Of a DNA stretch of 37,733 nt, positions 26,219-35,624 are shown in pieces. Every line of letters begins with the position of its first letter. The stretch's first letter is position 1. The DNA is taken from NCBI GenBank assembly GCA_001303695.1, contig LJUC01000006.1:1-37733 (forward strand), given 5' to 3'. The notes under the pieces are model-generated. The model had not been told where the DNA came from. It ran no database searches and saw only the letters and a program-made list of their open reading frames with translations. The position numbers were made by a program, and so were the translations under genes. The stretch is from Phycisphaerae bacterium SM23_30 (GTDB lineage Bacteria > Planctomycetota > Phycisphaerae > Sedimentisphaerales > SM23-30).

Positions 26219-28177
26219 TTAATGAACATATCCAGGGATAGGCATTTGTCTCTCAATATCGCGAAGCAGGCTATCTTTGGATAGCGACATATATTTTCCC
26301 AGACCCGAGTCAACTTTTAACCGCACGTCTTCCAACACCGCGCCGGGTCTGGGTCGAAAAATTAATTCAATTATTTCCCCTTGTTGGTTTTTATGCAGCG
26401 CTAAGGTTATATTATGTCGGTGGAGTATATCATATTCACCCAGAATTGCCCCGCCTCCCTTTTTAAAAGTGGCGACAACAGATTCTCCCGGACCGTCAAC
26501 CTCTAGCCATAACCGGGCTTCCATGCTGCCCGCTGGTTTCCATAAGAACAGACTTTGCTTGGGTCCTAATAAACCGACTGTTTCGTTGACCACTATGCTG
26601 AACGGATGAGAATAGGATACGACTTTGGCGGCATTACCGCCTGGATTAAATGCCGTTGCATAAGCGCCCGTATAAGGCGCCGTGAATCGCAGTTCGGCGT
26701 TTTTTTGAAAAGTTACTAAAGAGTGTGCCAGTTGCTCACCTGAATAGTTACTAAGCACAACGATGGCAGATTGTACATTATTTTGGCCGTATTTACGCAT
26801 CGAAATCTTAAAGTTTATCTCTTCTCTTTGCCGGGCGATAAAAACCAAAGTAGTTTTTTGTCTAAAACTAAGGTCACTTATAATTTTCACACCCGGAACT
26901 AAAGATGTTTTCCCGACGTATTGCACCGACGTAATATTGATATTGGATATGTTGGGAACGGTAGAGGGCGGTAGAAAAGAGCGAATCCGAAGAGAACTTT
27001 TATAGTCTGGATATTTCTCCAGTTTGTCCAACTCATTGTTTGCCTCGCGAATGGCCTGCCAATATTGATTTTTATTAAAAGGCAGGACTTTATTCATATT
27101 CCGGGAAAGTGATTCGGTAGTGTAGATCCAATAACCAAATGAATCTTTAGCACAATAATAATATTGTTCCGCCAGGTTCTCCGGAGGAAATTTATCCTGC
27201 CAGATGCCAACAACCAAGCGAGCCTTAACACCCAAGACGGACCATTCGTCTTGCAGGGACCGAATAAAAGAACTATAACCGGTGGAATATGTTTGCTCGG
27301 TAAAGACCAACAGAGGATCCGCCCCTGTCGCCAAACCTTTGAGAATCCCCCTGTAATAAGGACGCGCGATATTATGATGAAAAATCCCTATTTTAAAATC
27401 CGGCGCGACGGATGCTAACTGCTTTCGAGTTTCCGCCGTCAGCATCTCGATGGTTTTTTCGGTGAAAACACGGTACGAGTTAATCTTTTTGGTCCGGATT
27501 AAGTAATCCTGACGCAGCTCCGGTCGCAAAGGCAACTCCAAAAATTCATTTTCTGCAAATAGATTAAAACAATGATCACATAAACAATATTCGGGGAAAT
27601 TAGTCAAGTTGGCACCATACATTTCCGGATCAATCACGACGCCCTCAATAGCCGCGGCGTGAGACAAACGGGCCACTTCCAAAATCCTTTTATGCACCGC
27701 CAGCTGATAGGTTTCTTCATCCAGCGGACAGGGTGTCTGATTATAGTGTAAGCCGCCGAAATAAAGAGTGTGTTTCGGTTTTATCCATTCATTTTCATGC
27801 CTTCCCCAAAGATTAATGACCGGCATAAATTTAATCCCCGCTTCTTGACATTTTTTCGCCCATCTCAGAAAAAGTTCCTTTTCTTCCGACAGCAGGGGGT
27901 AATGTACATAGTTGAATTTCACCAGAGCCAGATTCATCCCGTTTTGAGCCAACTTCTCCGGAAGATCTGTCCCGCTGATTCCCAGATAACCTGCTCGTAT
28001 CTTATCTTGGTGTCGATTCAGGCCGGCAAGTTGAGACTCAGAAAATTCTCCGGCTATGGATTCATTATCGCAATTCATGCCGGCCGGGGGCTTCTTTTCG
28101 CAACCCCCACCGGTAGCCAGAAAGGACATCAGAATAAATAAAATATTAAGAGTCCGCATTATTCCTCGACTTCTCAA
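26219..28177 (-). CDS. Predicted lipoprotein; putative TIM-barrel enzyme plus beta-sandwich; paralog of the N-terminal part of the 8169..12920 protein
   Basis: Signal peptide with lipobox-like FLATGGGCEKKP. DKIRAGYL, GMNLALVK, FMPVINLWG, VVIDPEMY, CLCDHCF, VVGIWQDKFPPENLAEQYYYCAKDSFGYWIYTTE, YWQAIREANNELDKLEKYPDYKSSL. Confidence 0.85.
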   Translation of the reverse strand: MRSRGIMRTLNILFILMSFLATGGGCEKKPPAGMNCDNESIAGEFSESQLAGLNRHQDKIRAGYLGISGTDLPEKLAQNGMNLALVKFNYVHYPLLSEEKELFLRWAKKCQEAGIKFMPVINLWGRHENEWIKPKHTLYFGGLHYNQTPCPLDEETYQLAVHKRILEVARLSHAAAIEGVVIDPEMYGANLTNFPEYCLCDHCFNLFAENEFLELPLRPELRQDYLIRTKKINSYRVFTEKTIEMLTAETRKQLASVAPDFKIGIFHHNIARPYYRGILKGLATGADPLLVFTEQTYSTGYSSFIRSLQDEWSVLGVKARLVVGIWQDKFPPENLAEQYYYCAKDSFGYWIYTTESLSRNMNKVLPFNKNQYWQAIREANNELDKLEKYPDYKSSLRIRSFLPPSTVPNISNINITSVQYVGKTSLVPGVKIISDLSFRQKTTLVFIARQREEINFKISMRKYGQNNVQSAIVVLSNYSGEQLAHSLVTFQKNAELRFTAPYTGAYATAFNPGGNAAKVVSYSHPFSIVVNETVGLLGPKQSLFLWKPAGSMEARLWLEVDGPGESVVATFKKGGGAILGEYDILHRHNITLALHKNQQGEIIELIFRPRPGAVLEDVRLKVDSGLGKYMSLSKDSLLRDIERQMPIPGYVH

Positions 28178-28217
28178 AGCTCCCGCTCAATATCTGGAAG
28201 TTCACCCTCATCGTGCT

Positions 28218-29378
28218 TCATAAAACCTTGCCTTTGCATCTTTGCAATATAAAATTGCTGGTCTGGTCAATCCGGTGCCGCCATGTGTGATTGGCTTTGA
28301 TGTACTCCTGCGCCCGTCGGCCTAACTCTTTGCGCCGCTTGACCGGCAACGACAGTATCTCGACTATTACCCGCCCCAGGTCTTCCGGATCGTCCGGCCG
28401 ACAAAACCAGATCCCAGGACAACCTCTAAATGTTTTTAGGGCCGGCAAATCACTGGTCACCACCATCCTGCCACAGGCCAGATATTCGAATATTTTGGTC
28501 GGCGATCCCATGGGTCTCTGGTACCGAAAACCTCCGTAATAAGGTGCGGCCAGAATCTCACAATCGTTATAAAATCTTAAAACATCATCGCCCCAAAGGC
28601 TTTCAAAAAATTGTACCTTATCGAATATGCCCAATTCCGCCGCCAAGCTTATATATTCTTGCTTTTCCGGACCACTCCCTACAATCCTCAGCGTAACGTC
28701 AGGATAAGCTGCGCCGACCGTCGCCATGCTTCTGAGCAGCGTCTCGGCGCCGCAGTGCTCACTTAGGCTGCCCACATATCCGATCCGGCCCCGCTTGCCC
28801 TCTCGAATCTCACCCGCCCCGCCGGGCCCCGCAAGATCAGGACAACCAGACGCCATCGGAATCACTTCAAATTTCTCGTCTGACAGCCCGGCGCGTGCCC
28901 TAAAATGATCGGCCATTTCTTGCGTCGTTGTTATTACTCCGGCGGCGCGGCGCAATACCCAATTTTCCCAACTTAAAACCACTGGCAGTAAATGCCGATG
29001 GGAAGTGCTGAATTCCGCCGCCCCGTTTATCTCATAAAAAAATGGGATTCTATGCCAAACCGCCCATAGCACCGGAACCAGATTGGCAAATGATGCGCGA
29101 ATATAAACAGCTTCCGGCCTCTCGTGCCTGCCCCATATCAAACTCCTTGTAATTCGCATCTGGGTTCGAATGTGCTGTACCAAAGAGATGTCGCGCCTAT
29201 GAATACATATATGTTTAAAATCAAATCTAGGCTTGATGTTACTTAAACTTTCCGTACAGGAAAACAACGTGATTTCCCATCCGAGCCTATCCAATCCCTC
29301 AATTATTTTTTCTATATGAGTCTTTGCCCCCGTTTGGCAAGTAGCTAAATCATAAACGGTAAAATAAAATAACTTCAT
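28218..29378 (-). CDS. Glycosyltransferase family 4
   Basis: GAKTHIEKIIEGLDRLGWEITLFS, GRIGYVGSLSEHCGAETLLRSMATVGAAYPDVTLRIVGSGPEKQEYISLAAELGIFDKVQFFESLWGDDVLRFYNDCEILAAPYY, SPTKIFEYLACGRMVVTSDLPAL. Confidence 0.93.
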   Translation of the reverse strand: MKLFYFTVYDLATCQTGAKTHIEKIIEGLDRLGWEITLFSCTESLSNIKPRFDFKHICIHRRDISLVQHIRTQMRITRSLIWGRHERPEAVYIRASFANLVPVLWAVWHRIPFFYEINGAAEFSTSHRHLLPVVLSWENWVLRRAAGVITTTQEMADHFRARAGLSDEKFEVIPMASGCPDLAGPGGAGEIREGKRGRIGYVGSLSEHCGAETLLRSMATVGAAYPDVTLRIVGSGPEKQEYISLAAELGIFDKVQFFESLWGDDVLRFYNDCEILAAPYYGGFRYQRPMGSPTKIFEYLACGRMVVTSDLPALKTFRGCPGIWFCRPDDPEDLGRVIVEILSLPVKRRKELGRRAQEYIKANHTWRHRIDQTSNFILQRCKGKVL

Positions 29379-29485
29379 TGGTTGTTTTGGCTAAGCGATG
29401 ATACACAGTAGAGCCTTTACCGTACTTGGTGGCGTCCATTCAGATAGCCATTGTATCCAGAGGTATTATTTGCTTACAAGATACA

Positions 29486-31588
29486 TTAAGGTCTATAAAA
29501 GCTCCGATACAACACTATCACATCATCGTTCTCCTTTATGATCCCCACATTAATTGTACCTCTATCGGTATCCAGCGTATAATTATCCTCCGCAATACGA
29601 GACCCGTTCTTTGTTACCAACACCACACATTCTTCGGCGGCAATTGGATTACTCAAACCTAACTTATCTCCCAATCCTATATTTACGGTGCCGATCAAGT
29701 TGATCACTCGAATATGGGTAATCCACGCGAAGGCAATATTCCCTTCTACAGTATTATTGCCCTTTATTTCTATAGCTTCGTATCCTTTTTGGTCACCCCA
29801 CATATTTAACCAGCGCCCGTCGGCCGTCATGCCGGATACCCGCACCTGTCCGCTGGCCCCCTCGATACCGGTCACCGTTATATTACGAGGTACATCAGGC
29901 TGTCCATCCAGACTGGGCTCATCATTATATTCGCTTACGACATTGGCCTTGATGGCGCTGGTGCTAGCGGCGGTCATACCTATAAAAGTATCCTTGAAGG
30001 TTGTTCCAACCCCGAAATGTTTGCCGCTGGTGTATGTCGAACAAAACTTTATCTTTACATCATCGGCATCGCTGCCGGTCATAAAGTGATGGCTTTTTAT
30101 GTAACTTTGTTTGGTCTCTGGGCCAAACTCAATCCCTATCTTGTTTTTGCCGGTTATACAGTTGACCACATGATGCTCACCCAAGAGGACCAAACCTGTG
30201 CCGTTGCTAGGTGAACCGAGAGCCTTGTTGCTGATCGAACGGCAGCCGGTCAGTAAAGCTGCCCCTGATGTTCCCACTTTTATTCCTCCGGTGGAAGCAC
30301 TATCGTCTTTATTGTTTTCATGTGCAAACACGCCGATCAAATTGGCCCAACCAGAGTAAATATGATAACCATTGTCTTCATTTCCCGATGCATACCCTCC
30401 GATTATGGCTGCCATTTGCAGATGCGACGTACCGGTCAAGTTAATCTGAAAACCGTCATTTCCATTGCCGTTGGCGGCGCAGTTGGTGAACAAGGGATGC
30501 GATCCTTTGATTAAAGCTCCATGACCGCCATTCAAAGCAAAGTAACAACCGTGGTATTCGTTGTTATTGGCCCCGTCGCACTTATAGCCCACCCCCGCCG
30601 AATGCTCAAAGGTGCACTTGGAATAGTGCCCGCTCCATTCCTTTTCTACATACATAGCACCGGTCTTTCCATAACCGGCATAGACGTTCTCGTAGATGTT
30701 ATCGTAGAGGGACGTCGATCCGCCTGTTTCCAGATAAATCGACCAGCCCTCCCCGACACTCTGGGCAACATTAGTTCCGATATAGAAATTCGCCAGCCGA
30801 AAGGTTGACTGGTAGCCGTCTATTCCGGAAAAGTATATCCCTATCGCCTTGCCTGATTTGGGGCTTTCCGACATATCTTGTATGCCTGTTATCTGGGTTG
30901 ACCACATTCCACTGCCGACCAGAGACACCCCATTTTTGATAATAATGGAACCGGAGATGCTGAATGCCCCCTGGCTCAAAACCACCGACCCGCATTTTCC
31001 GTAACCCATACCCTGATCGCCCCGGTTAAACGCTTCATTGATAGCGGCGTTTATGACATTCTGGTCGTCAGCACCACCACAAATGTACTTTGCCCTCTGT
31101 TTCACATCTTCGGGAGCATCGGCGGCGGCCACCAAGATGTCTCCGGTGCCGCTGGTGTTGATTTGCCCGGTAACGCCGCCTGCAGTCTTAGCATATAATG
31201 CATACGGCGCCGGAGTGACCTTCTGACGTGGCGTCAAAGTAGTATAAACATTCGGATCAGCTAACTCTCCCGGTCGGATAGCTATCTCTAACCAGCGGAC
31301 ATCTCCATTAAATACATCGCCGCCGAAATCCAATAATACAGTAAATGCCCCCTCCTTGACCTCGATGTTTTCCTTGGTGATAGTGAGGCCCACCTGGCTG
31401 CCAGCGCCGGTATCGCTCACATGGTTGTAAAGCCTAAACTCAAAATCAAAGAAGCCATTGTCCGGAGATCCCCCGTCGTATAATTTTCCCTGATACGAAA
31501 ACGCCGTTCCAAAACTCTGGGACCAACCGATTCCGCTTAAAACTAAAACAAGAACCGTAATTAGAAAACCCATCACTAATTTCTTCAT
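29486..31588 (-). CDS. Secreted right-handed parallel beta-helix (pectate-lyase-like fold) protein
   Basis: Signal peptide MKKLVMGFLITVLVLVLSGIGWSQS. N-terminal FSYQGKLYDGGSPDNGFFDFEFRLYN...TPRQKVTPAPYALYAKTAGG module. Repetitive core: GSIIIKNGVSLVGSGMWSTQITGI, YENVYAGYGKTGAMYVEKEWSGHYSKCTFEHSAGVGYKCDGANNNEYHGCYFALNGGHGALIKGSHPLFTNCAANGNGNDGFQI. Confidence 0.82.
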   Translation of the reverse strand: MKKLVMGFLITVLVLVLSGIGWSQSFGTAFSYQGKLYDGGSPDNGFFDFEFRLYNHVSDTGAGSQVGLTITKENIEVKEGAFTVLLDFGGDVFNGDVRWLEIAIRPGELADPNVYTTLTPRQKVTPAPYALYAKTAGGVTGQINTSGTGDILVAAADAPEDVKQRAKYICGGADDQNVINAAINEAFNRGDQGMGYGKCGSVVLSQGAFSISGSIIIKNGVSLVGSGMWSTQITGIQDMSESPKSGKAIGIYFSGIDGYQSTFRLANFYIGTNVAQSVGEGWSIYLETGGSTSLYDNIYENVYAGYGKTGAMYVEKEWSGHYSKCTFEHSAGVGYKCDGANNNEYHGCYFALNGGHGALIKGSHPLFTNCAANGNGNDGFQINLTGTSHLQMAAIIGGYASGNEDNGYHIYSGWANLIGVFAHENNKDDSASTGGIKVGTSGAALLTGCRSISNKALGSPSNGTGLVLLGEHHVVNCITGKNKIGIEFGPETKQSYIKSHHFMTGSDADDVKIKFCSTYTSGKHFGVGTTFKDTFIGMTAASTSAIKANVVSEYNDEPSLDGQPDVPRNITVTGIEGASGQVRVSGMTADGRWLNMWGDQKGYEAIEIKGNNTVEGNIAFAWITHIRVINLIGTVNIGLGDKLGLSNPIAAEECVVLVTKNGSRIAEDNYTLDTDRGTINVGIIKENDDVIVLYRSFYRP

Positions 31589-31776
31589 CGCCGATCTTCC
31601 CTATTTGAGTGATTTGATGATAATTCAATCTAAATCTAAAATAAGTTGACAGCATACGCTGTTTTAAAAATTTGAATATTTATTAACGATGCGTTCCAAG
31701 CAAATTTCCCTTCTCACAAAATCCGCCACGTTTTTCTTCGTTTGCTCTATTCAAACACTTGATCAAGAGTAAACTT

Positions 31777-32793
31777 CTATTTCAACAACGATTGGTAAAT
31801 ATCGAAGATCCGATCGGCGATCCCTTGCCAGGTGGCCATCGATAAAACAGCCCGACATAATTCCTCCTTTGGCTGCATCCGCATGCCCTCTTCGATCAAC
31901 TCGATCCAGCGACGCACATCGCTCGGATCCGCCCGCATCACAAGATCGCGTACATGATCTTCCAGAGGTATATTTTTCGAGACAATTATCGCCGGTACAA
32001 TTTGGGCCGCTTCATACAAAACCAGCGGCATAACCTCGCTGTAACTGGGCAAAATGAATACTTGCGCCGCGGCAAACGCCGATAATAGCATCGGATCATT
32101 ATGGTCCAGCGGACCTATAAATAAAACATTCGGCCCGGCCGCCTCTCGGCACCGGCGGGCATATCCTTGACAAGATATCATTGTTTCCCCAATAATCACT
32201 AACTTGTAGGGCAGTTTTTGCATGGCCTTGATCGCCAGATATTGATTCTTATTGCGATCAATGCTCCCTACCTGAAGAATAAAGTCCTTTATACCGTATT
32301 TCTCCTCAAATAAGGTAGGATCCGCCCCGGAAAACCTTTGGTCAATCCCATTGGGGATTATCTCGACTTTCTCCGGAGATATTCCAAAACATTTGACCAG
32401 CCGGCGGGCCTCCTCTTTATGAAGAGGCAAAACCCGATCCGCCGTCTGTAACATCTGCTTTAAATACTTGAAATGATTCATCATGCCGGGTATCTTCTCG
32501 GCCAATCTCACTTTCAACACCATCTTCCACAAAGGGATATCATAAGGGGCAAATACCGGAGAGATCACCACCGGAATATTCCTTCGCTTGGCTTCAGTAA
32601 CATGCATATGCATCTGGGCATTGGTGCTGAAACAATGACAAATGTCCGCTTCCGGCAGCTGGTCACGCCAGGGATCATAACGCAATATTTCCACCCCTCG
32701 GTTCTCTAAACACTCCGCCGTACAGTTTATTTGTTTCTGCAGCCCCCCTTTGCTTAAACCGATATGCGGCCTGGTGACAAACAAAACCTTCAA
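31777..32793 (-). CDS. Glycosyltransferase family 4
   Basis: VLFVTRPHIGLSKGGLQKQI, ADRVLPLHKEEARRLVKCFGISPEKVEIIPNGID, FILQVGSIDRNKNQYLAIKAMQKLPYKLVIIG, NVLFIGPLDHNDPMLLSAFAAAQVFILPSYSEVMPLVLYEAAQ. Confidence 0.93.
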   Translation of the reverse strand: MKVLFVTRPHIGLSKGGLQKQINCTAECLENRGVEILRYDPWRDQLPEADICHCFSTNAQMHMHVTEAKRRNIPVVISPVFAPYDIPLWKMVLKVRLAEKIPGMMNHFKYLKQMLQTADRVLPLHKEEARRLVKCFGISPEKVEIIPNGIDQRFSGADPTLFEEKYGIKDFILQVGSIDRNKNQYLAIKAMQKLPYKLVIIGETMISCQGYARRCREAAGPNVLFIGPLDHNDPMLLSAFAAAQVFILPSYSEVMPLVLYEAAQIVPAIIVSKNIPLEDHVRDLVMRADPSDVRRWIELIEEGMRMQPKEELCRAVLSMATWQGIADRIFDIYQSLLK

Positions 32794-32887
32794 CCAGGAA
32801 CTCCTGTCGTATTATTCTGCGAGTAACTTATTGGGTGTATTTCAAGATCCATTTCTAATAAATAAATATATTCGGAACCGACCTGCA

Positions 32888-33910
32888 CTATAATATCCTG
32901 TCTTGGTAATCCCTTTTTTTCTGATGAATAATCCATCGACGATAAATACCTGGAAAAATCATCCGCAGTGCCCAGCGCGTCACTTTGATCAAACCCAATC
33001 CGCCGACCAGCCCGAGATAAATAGTGCGAATGCGATTGATAATCCCCCCCCGCTCAAATTGCAATTGGAAAGATAATTCGCGAATCTTCCGATGCAAATG
33101 GTTAAGGGCGCTTCTAACCTCCAGGCGGTTCAAACCCAGCATCCCTGCTTTGTTCTGTAGATCTCTTGCATGATTCTGTAAAACAACCATATGATTATAA
33201 TAATTTGACCGGGAACGACTTTTAATGTCATCAAAAATATCAGGATCGACATTACTGGTGACGCTTTGCGTGTGTCGGCGATACAAAACTAAGGGTTGAT
33301 CAATATATGCTATCTTTCCCAAAAGGCAAGAACGAAACGGTATCGCCCGGTCCTCGAAGACCGTCTCCTTCATCAACGGCCCGAAAACATCAAAAACTTT
33401 TCGGTGCCAGGCATGGGTGCAGCCGGATACCCGGCAGCCGTTCCGAGCGATTACTCTCCAGTCATTCTCTTGCCCTCTTAAGGGATATCCATGCAAACCT
33501 ATTTCCCGCCCTTGTTCATCAATGATCTTCATGGCCGAATAGATGGACATGGCTTGGCCCTGAGAATCCTTAAATGCCTCGAATATCTTTTGGGTACGTT
33601 CCGGCAGAGAAATATCATCTCCGGCGGCAATGATAATCAATTCACCCCGAGCCGTCTCCATAATCCGGTTTATGTGGGCGCCGATATATCCGGAATTTTT
33701 CAGATTTCGACGCAGATGAATAGTATGGCCTCCTTTATAACCGGCAAGGTGCTTCTGGATAACTTCATAACTCCGGTCGGTGGACGCATCATCGGATATT
33801 ATGATTTCCAAAGGATGGTAATCTTGCCCCAATGCCCCTTGCACGGCTTGACCAATGAATCTCTCATGATTATAGGATAAAAGAACAAATGAAATCAGTG
33901 GATGATCCAT
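32888..33910 (-). CDS. Glycosyltransferase family 2
   Basis: MDHPLISFVLLSYNHERFIGQAVQGALGQDYHPLEIIISDDASTDRSYEVIQ, ELIIIAAGDDISLPERTQKIFEAF, LVLYRRHTQSVTSN. The ATG at 33910 just follows the end of the upstream flippase gene and is preferred over 34060. Confidence 0.93.
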   Translation of the reverse strand: MDHPLISFVLLSYNHERFIGQAVQGALGQDYHPLEIIISDDASTDRSYEVIQKHLAGYKGGHTIHLRRNLKNSGYIGAHINRIMETARGELIIIAAGDDISLPERTQKIFEAFKDSQGQAMSIYSAMKIIDEQGREIGLHGYPLRGQENDWRVIARNGCRVSGCTHAWHRKVFDVFGPLMKETVFEDRAIPFRSCLLGKIAYIDQPLVLYRRHTQSVTSNVDPDIFDDIKSRSRSNYYNHMVVLQNHARDLQNKAGMLGLNRLEVRSALNHLHRKIRELSFQLQFERGGIINRIRTIYLGLVGGLGLIKVTRWALRMIFPGIYRRWIIHQKKRDYQDRIL

Positions 33911-33924
33911 GCCTGTAAATCCGC

Positions 33925-35421
33925 TTAGAAACCAAATAAACTTTTCATTTTGTCTATTATAACTCGAACCGCAACATCTTCCACTATACGGTGCAGAAAT
34001 CGTATTACATACACGCTGAATATGAGTGTGGTCGCTCCCCCCACGACATACGACAGCCAATCAGCGTAAAAACTGCTAAGAAATATCACCGTGCAGCTGC
34101 CTGCCAGCGTTACCGCGAAGATCTTATTGAATTTGGTCCAGGCAAAATGGTTGATTTTGGAGACAATAAGATAAATGAGAAAAAAATAGGCCAGATAAGA
34201 AACCAAAAAGGCAATACCGGTTATCTCTATGTTATAACGATCTATACCCAAACACACGATTATTAAAAAAGAGGCATTCCAGAACAGCTCCGTAACAAAA
34301 AAGGTCTTGCCAAAACCCCTGGCCATTAGGATAAATCCCATCGGCCAGGAAGCCACCTTGAACAATGTTCCCAGTACCTGCCAGCGAAGTATAATGTGGG
34401 TAGCTCCAAAGCTTCCCGAATAGAGTAACCATACCACGATAGGTGTAAAACTGAGCATGGCTAGAATAACTGGTCCGGATAAAAGAAACGCCACCTCGGT
34501 TTGTTCATTGACCAGACGGTTGGAGGCGGCCCGGTCCTGGTGAATGGAGGTAAGTCGCGGATAATAATCGGTACCCATGGCCATCAGCACTAGGTTGGTG
34601 TATAAGGCGGAGATACTCCAGGAGGCTTGAAAATATCCGGTAAAATCTAAGCCGAGTTTGCGGGTGATCACAAATCTAATTATGAAGGCCGTGCCCACTT
34701 GCATAAAAGCAGTGGACATAAAAACCAGCCCCAAACCAAGTACCGATTTGGTCTCATAATATACTTCTTTTATTGAGGTAATATATGATGTTTTGGGAAT
34801 TTTCCGAACGTACCACCAACTGATCAATACCGAAACAAAAGCCACGCTGACTATTAAGGGCGCGATGCCCGATTGGCCCAAGTGCCATACGATTAGGATG
34901 GCCAACACCGTTCCGGCCACCGAACCGATTATCGTGGATCGTGCAATGTCGCCTATGCGGCGAAAACCGGTCATGACGGCCTTCTGTGATCCGGCAATAA
35001 CCGTAAAAAAAACTCCTAGCGCCAAAATAGCAATAGACCATTCATGGCCCGCTTCCTCAAAATACCAGATGGATAAGTTTCTTCGCAGTACAAACAAGCC
35101 TATAGCGCCCAAAACAGCCAACAGACGCGTAATCCAGATCAGGGTAAAACGGGCACAGGCGATCTGCTTTTCATCACCGATGCCCAGTGAATCAGCTATT
35201 TGGCGTACTCCGCTGGTATGGATGCCCATACCCGAAATTGTGCTCACCGTATTCATAATGGAGTTGTAAACACCCATCAAACCGATACCGAAAGGCCCCA
35301 ACAACAAAGCTAAGACCTTGGCCCGCACCACCCCGGCGGCGATCGATATCACCGACGAACCGCCTATGATCGAAGTGGACTTGAGAATATGTCTTTTTGA
35401 CTGATCTGAAAAACTATTCAA
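33925..35421 (-). CDS. Wzx-type polysaccharide flippase (MOP/MATE superfamily)
   Basis: Polytopic membrane protein: STSIIGGSSVISIAAGVVRAKVLALLLGPFGIGLMGVYNSIMNTVSTISGMGI, GTDYYPRLTSIHQDRAASNRLVNEQTEVAFLLSGPVILAMLSF. Confidence 0.92.
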   Translation of the reverse strand: MNSFSDQSKRHILKSTSIIGGSSVISIAAGVVRAKVLALLLGPFGIGLMGVYNSIMNTVSTISGMGIHTSGVRQIADSLGIGDEKQIACARFTLIWITRLLAVLGAIGLFVLRRNLSIWYFEEAGHEWSIAILALGVFFTVIAGSQKAVMTGFRRIGDIARSTIIGSVAGTVLAILIVWHLGQSGIAPLIVSVAFVSVLISWWYVRKIPKTSYITSIKEVYYETKSVLGLGLVFMSTAFMQVGTAFIIRFVITRKLGLDFTGYFQASWSISALYTNLVLMAMGTDYYPRLTSIHQDRAASNRLVNEQTEVAFLLSGPVILAMLSFTPIVVWLLYSGSFGATHIILRWQVLGTLFKVASWPMGFILMARGFGKTFFVTELFWNASFLIIVCLGIDRYNIEITGIAFLVSYLAYFFLIYLIVSKINHFAWTKFNKIFAVTLAGSCTVIFLSSFYADWLSYVVGGATTLIFSVYVIRFLHRIVEDVAVRVIIDKMKSLFGF

Positions 35422-35508
35422 TCGGTCCGATTACCCCAAAACATAGAGGTAAAGGAAAATATCTGTACTCAATGTCCCGAACAAAACTTCAGGAAAAATC
35501 TAATAAAG

Positions 35509-35538
35509 CTGTTATCCCCGTGCAGGCGGGAATCCAGA
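35509..35538. repeat. Small hairpin element resembling the dispersed ATTCCCGC-n-GCGGGAAT(CCAG) class
   Basis: gctgttatCCCCGtgcaggCGGGaatccag in the intergenic gap 35422-35624. Only one copy seen in this window. Confidence 0.4.
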
Positions 35539-35624
35539 CCTTAGATTATGAGGTTTTGTTTGATATTCTTTGAACTTGGAAAGGTTTAATGGCAAAAGGA
35601 TTCCTGATAAAGTATGATAAAATG

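Noticed and set aside
34793-35269. 158-aa + strand ORF
   Set aside because: Antisense to the well-supported Wzx-type flippase; no motif.
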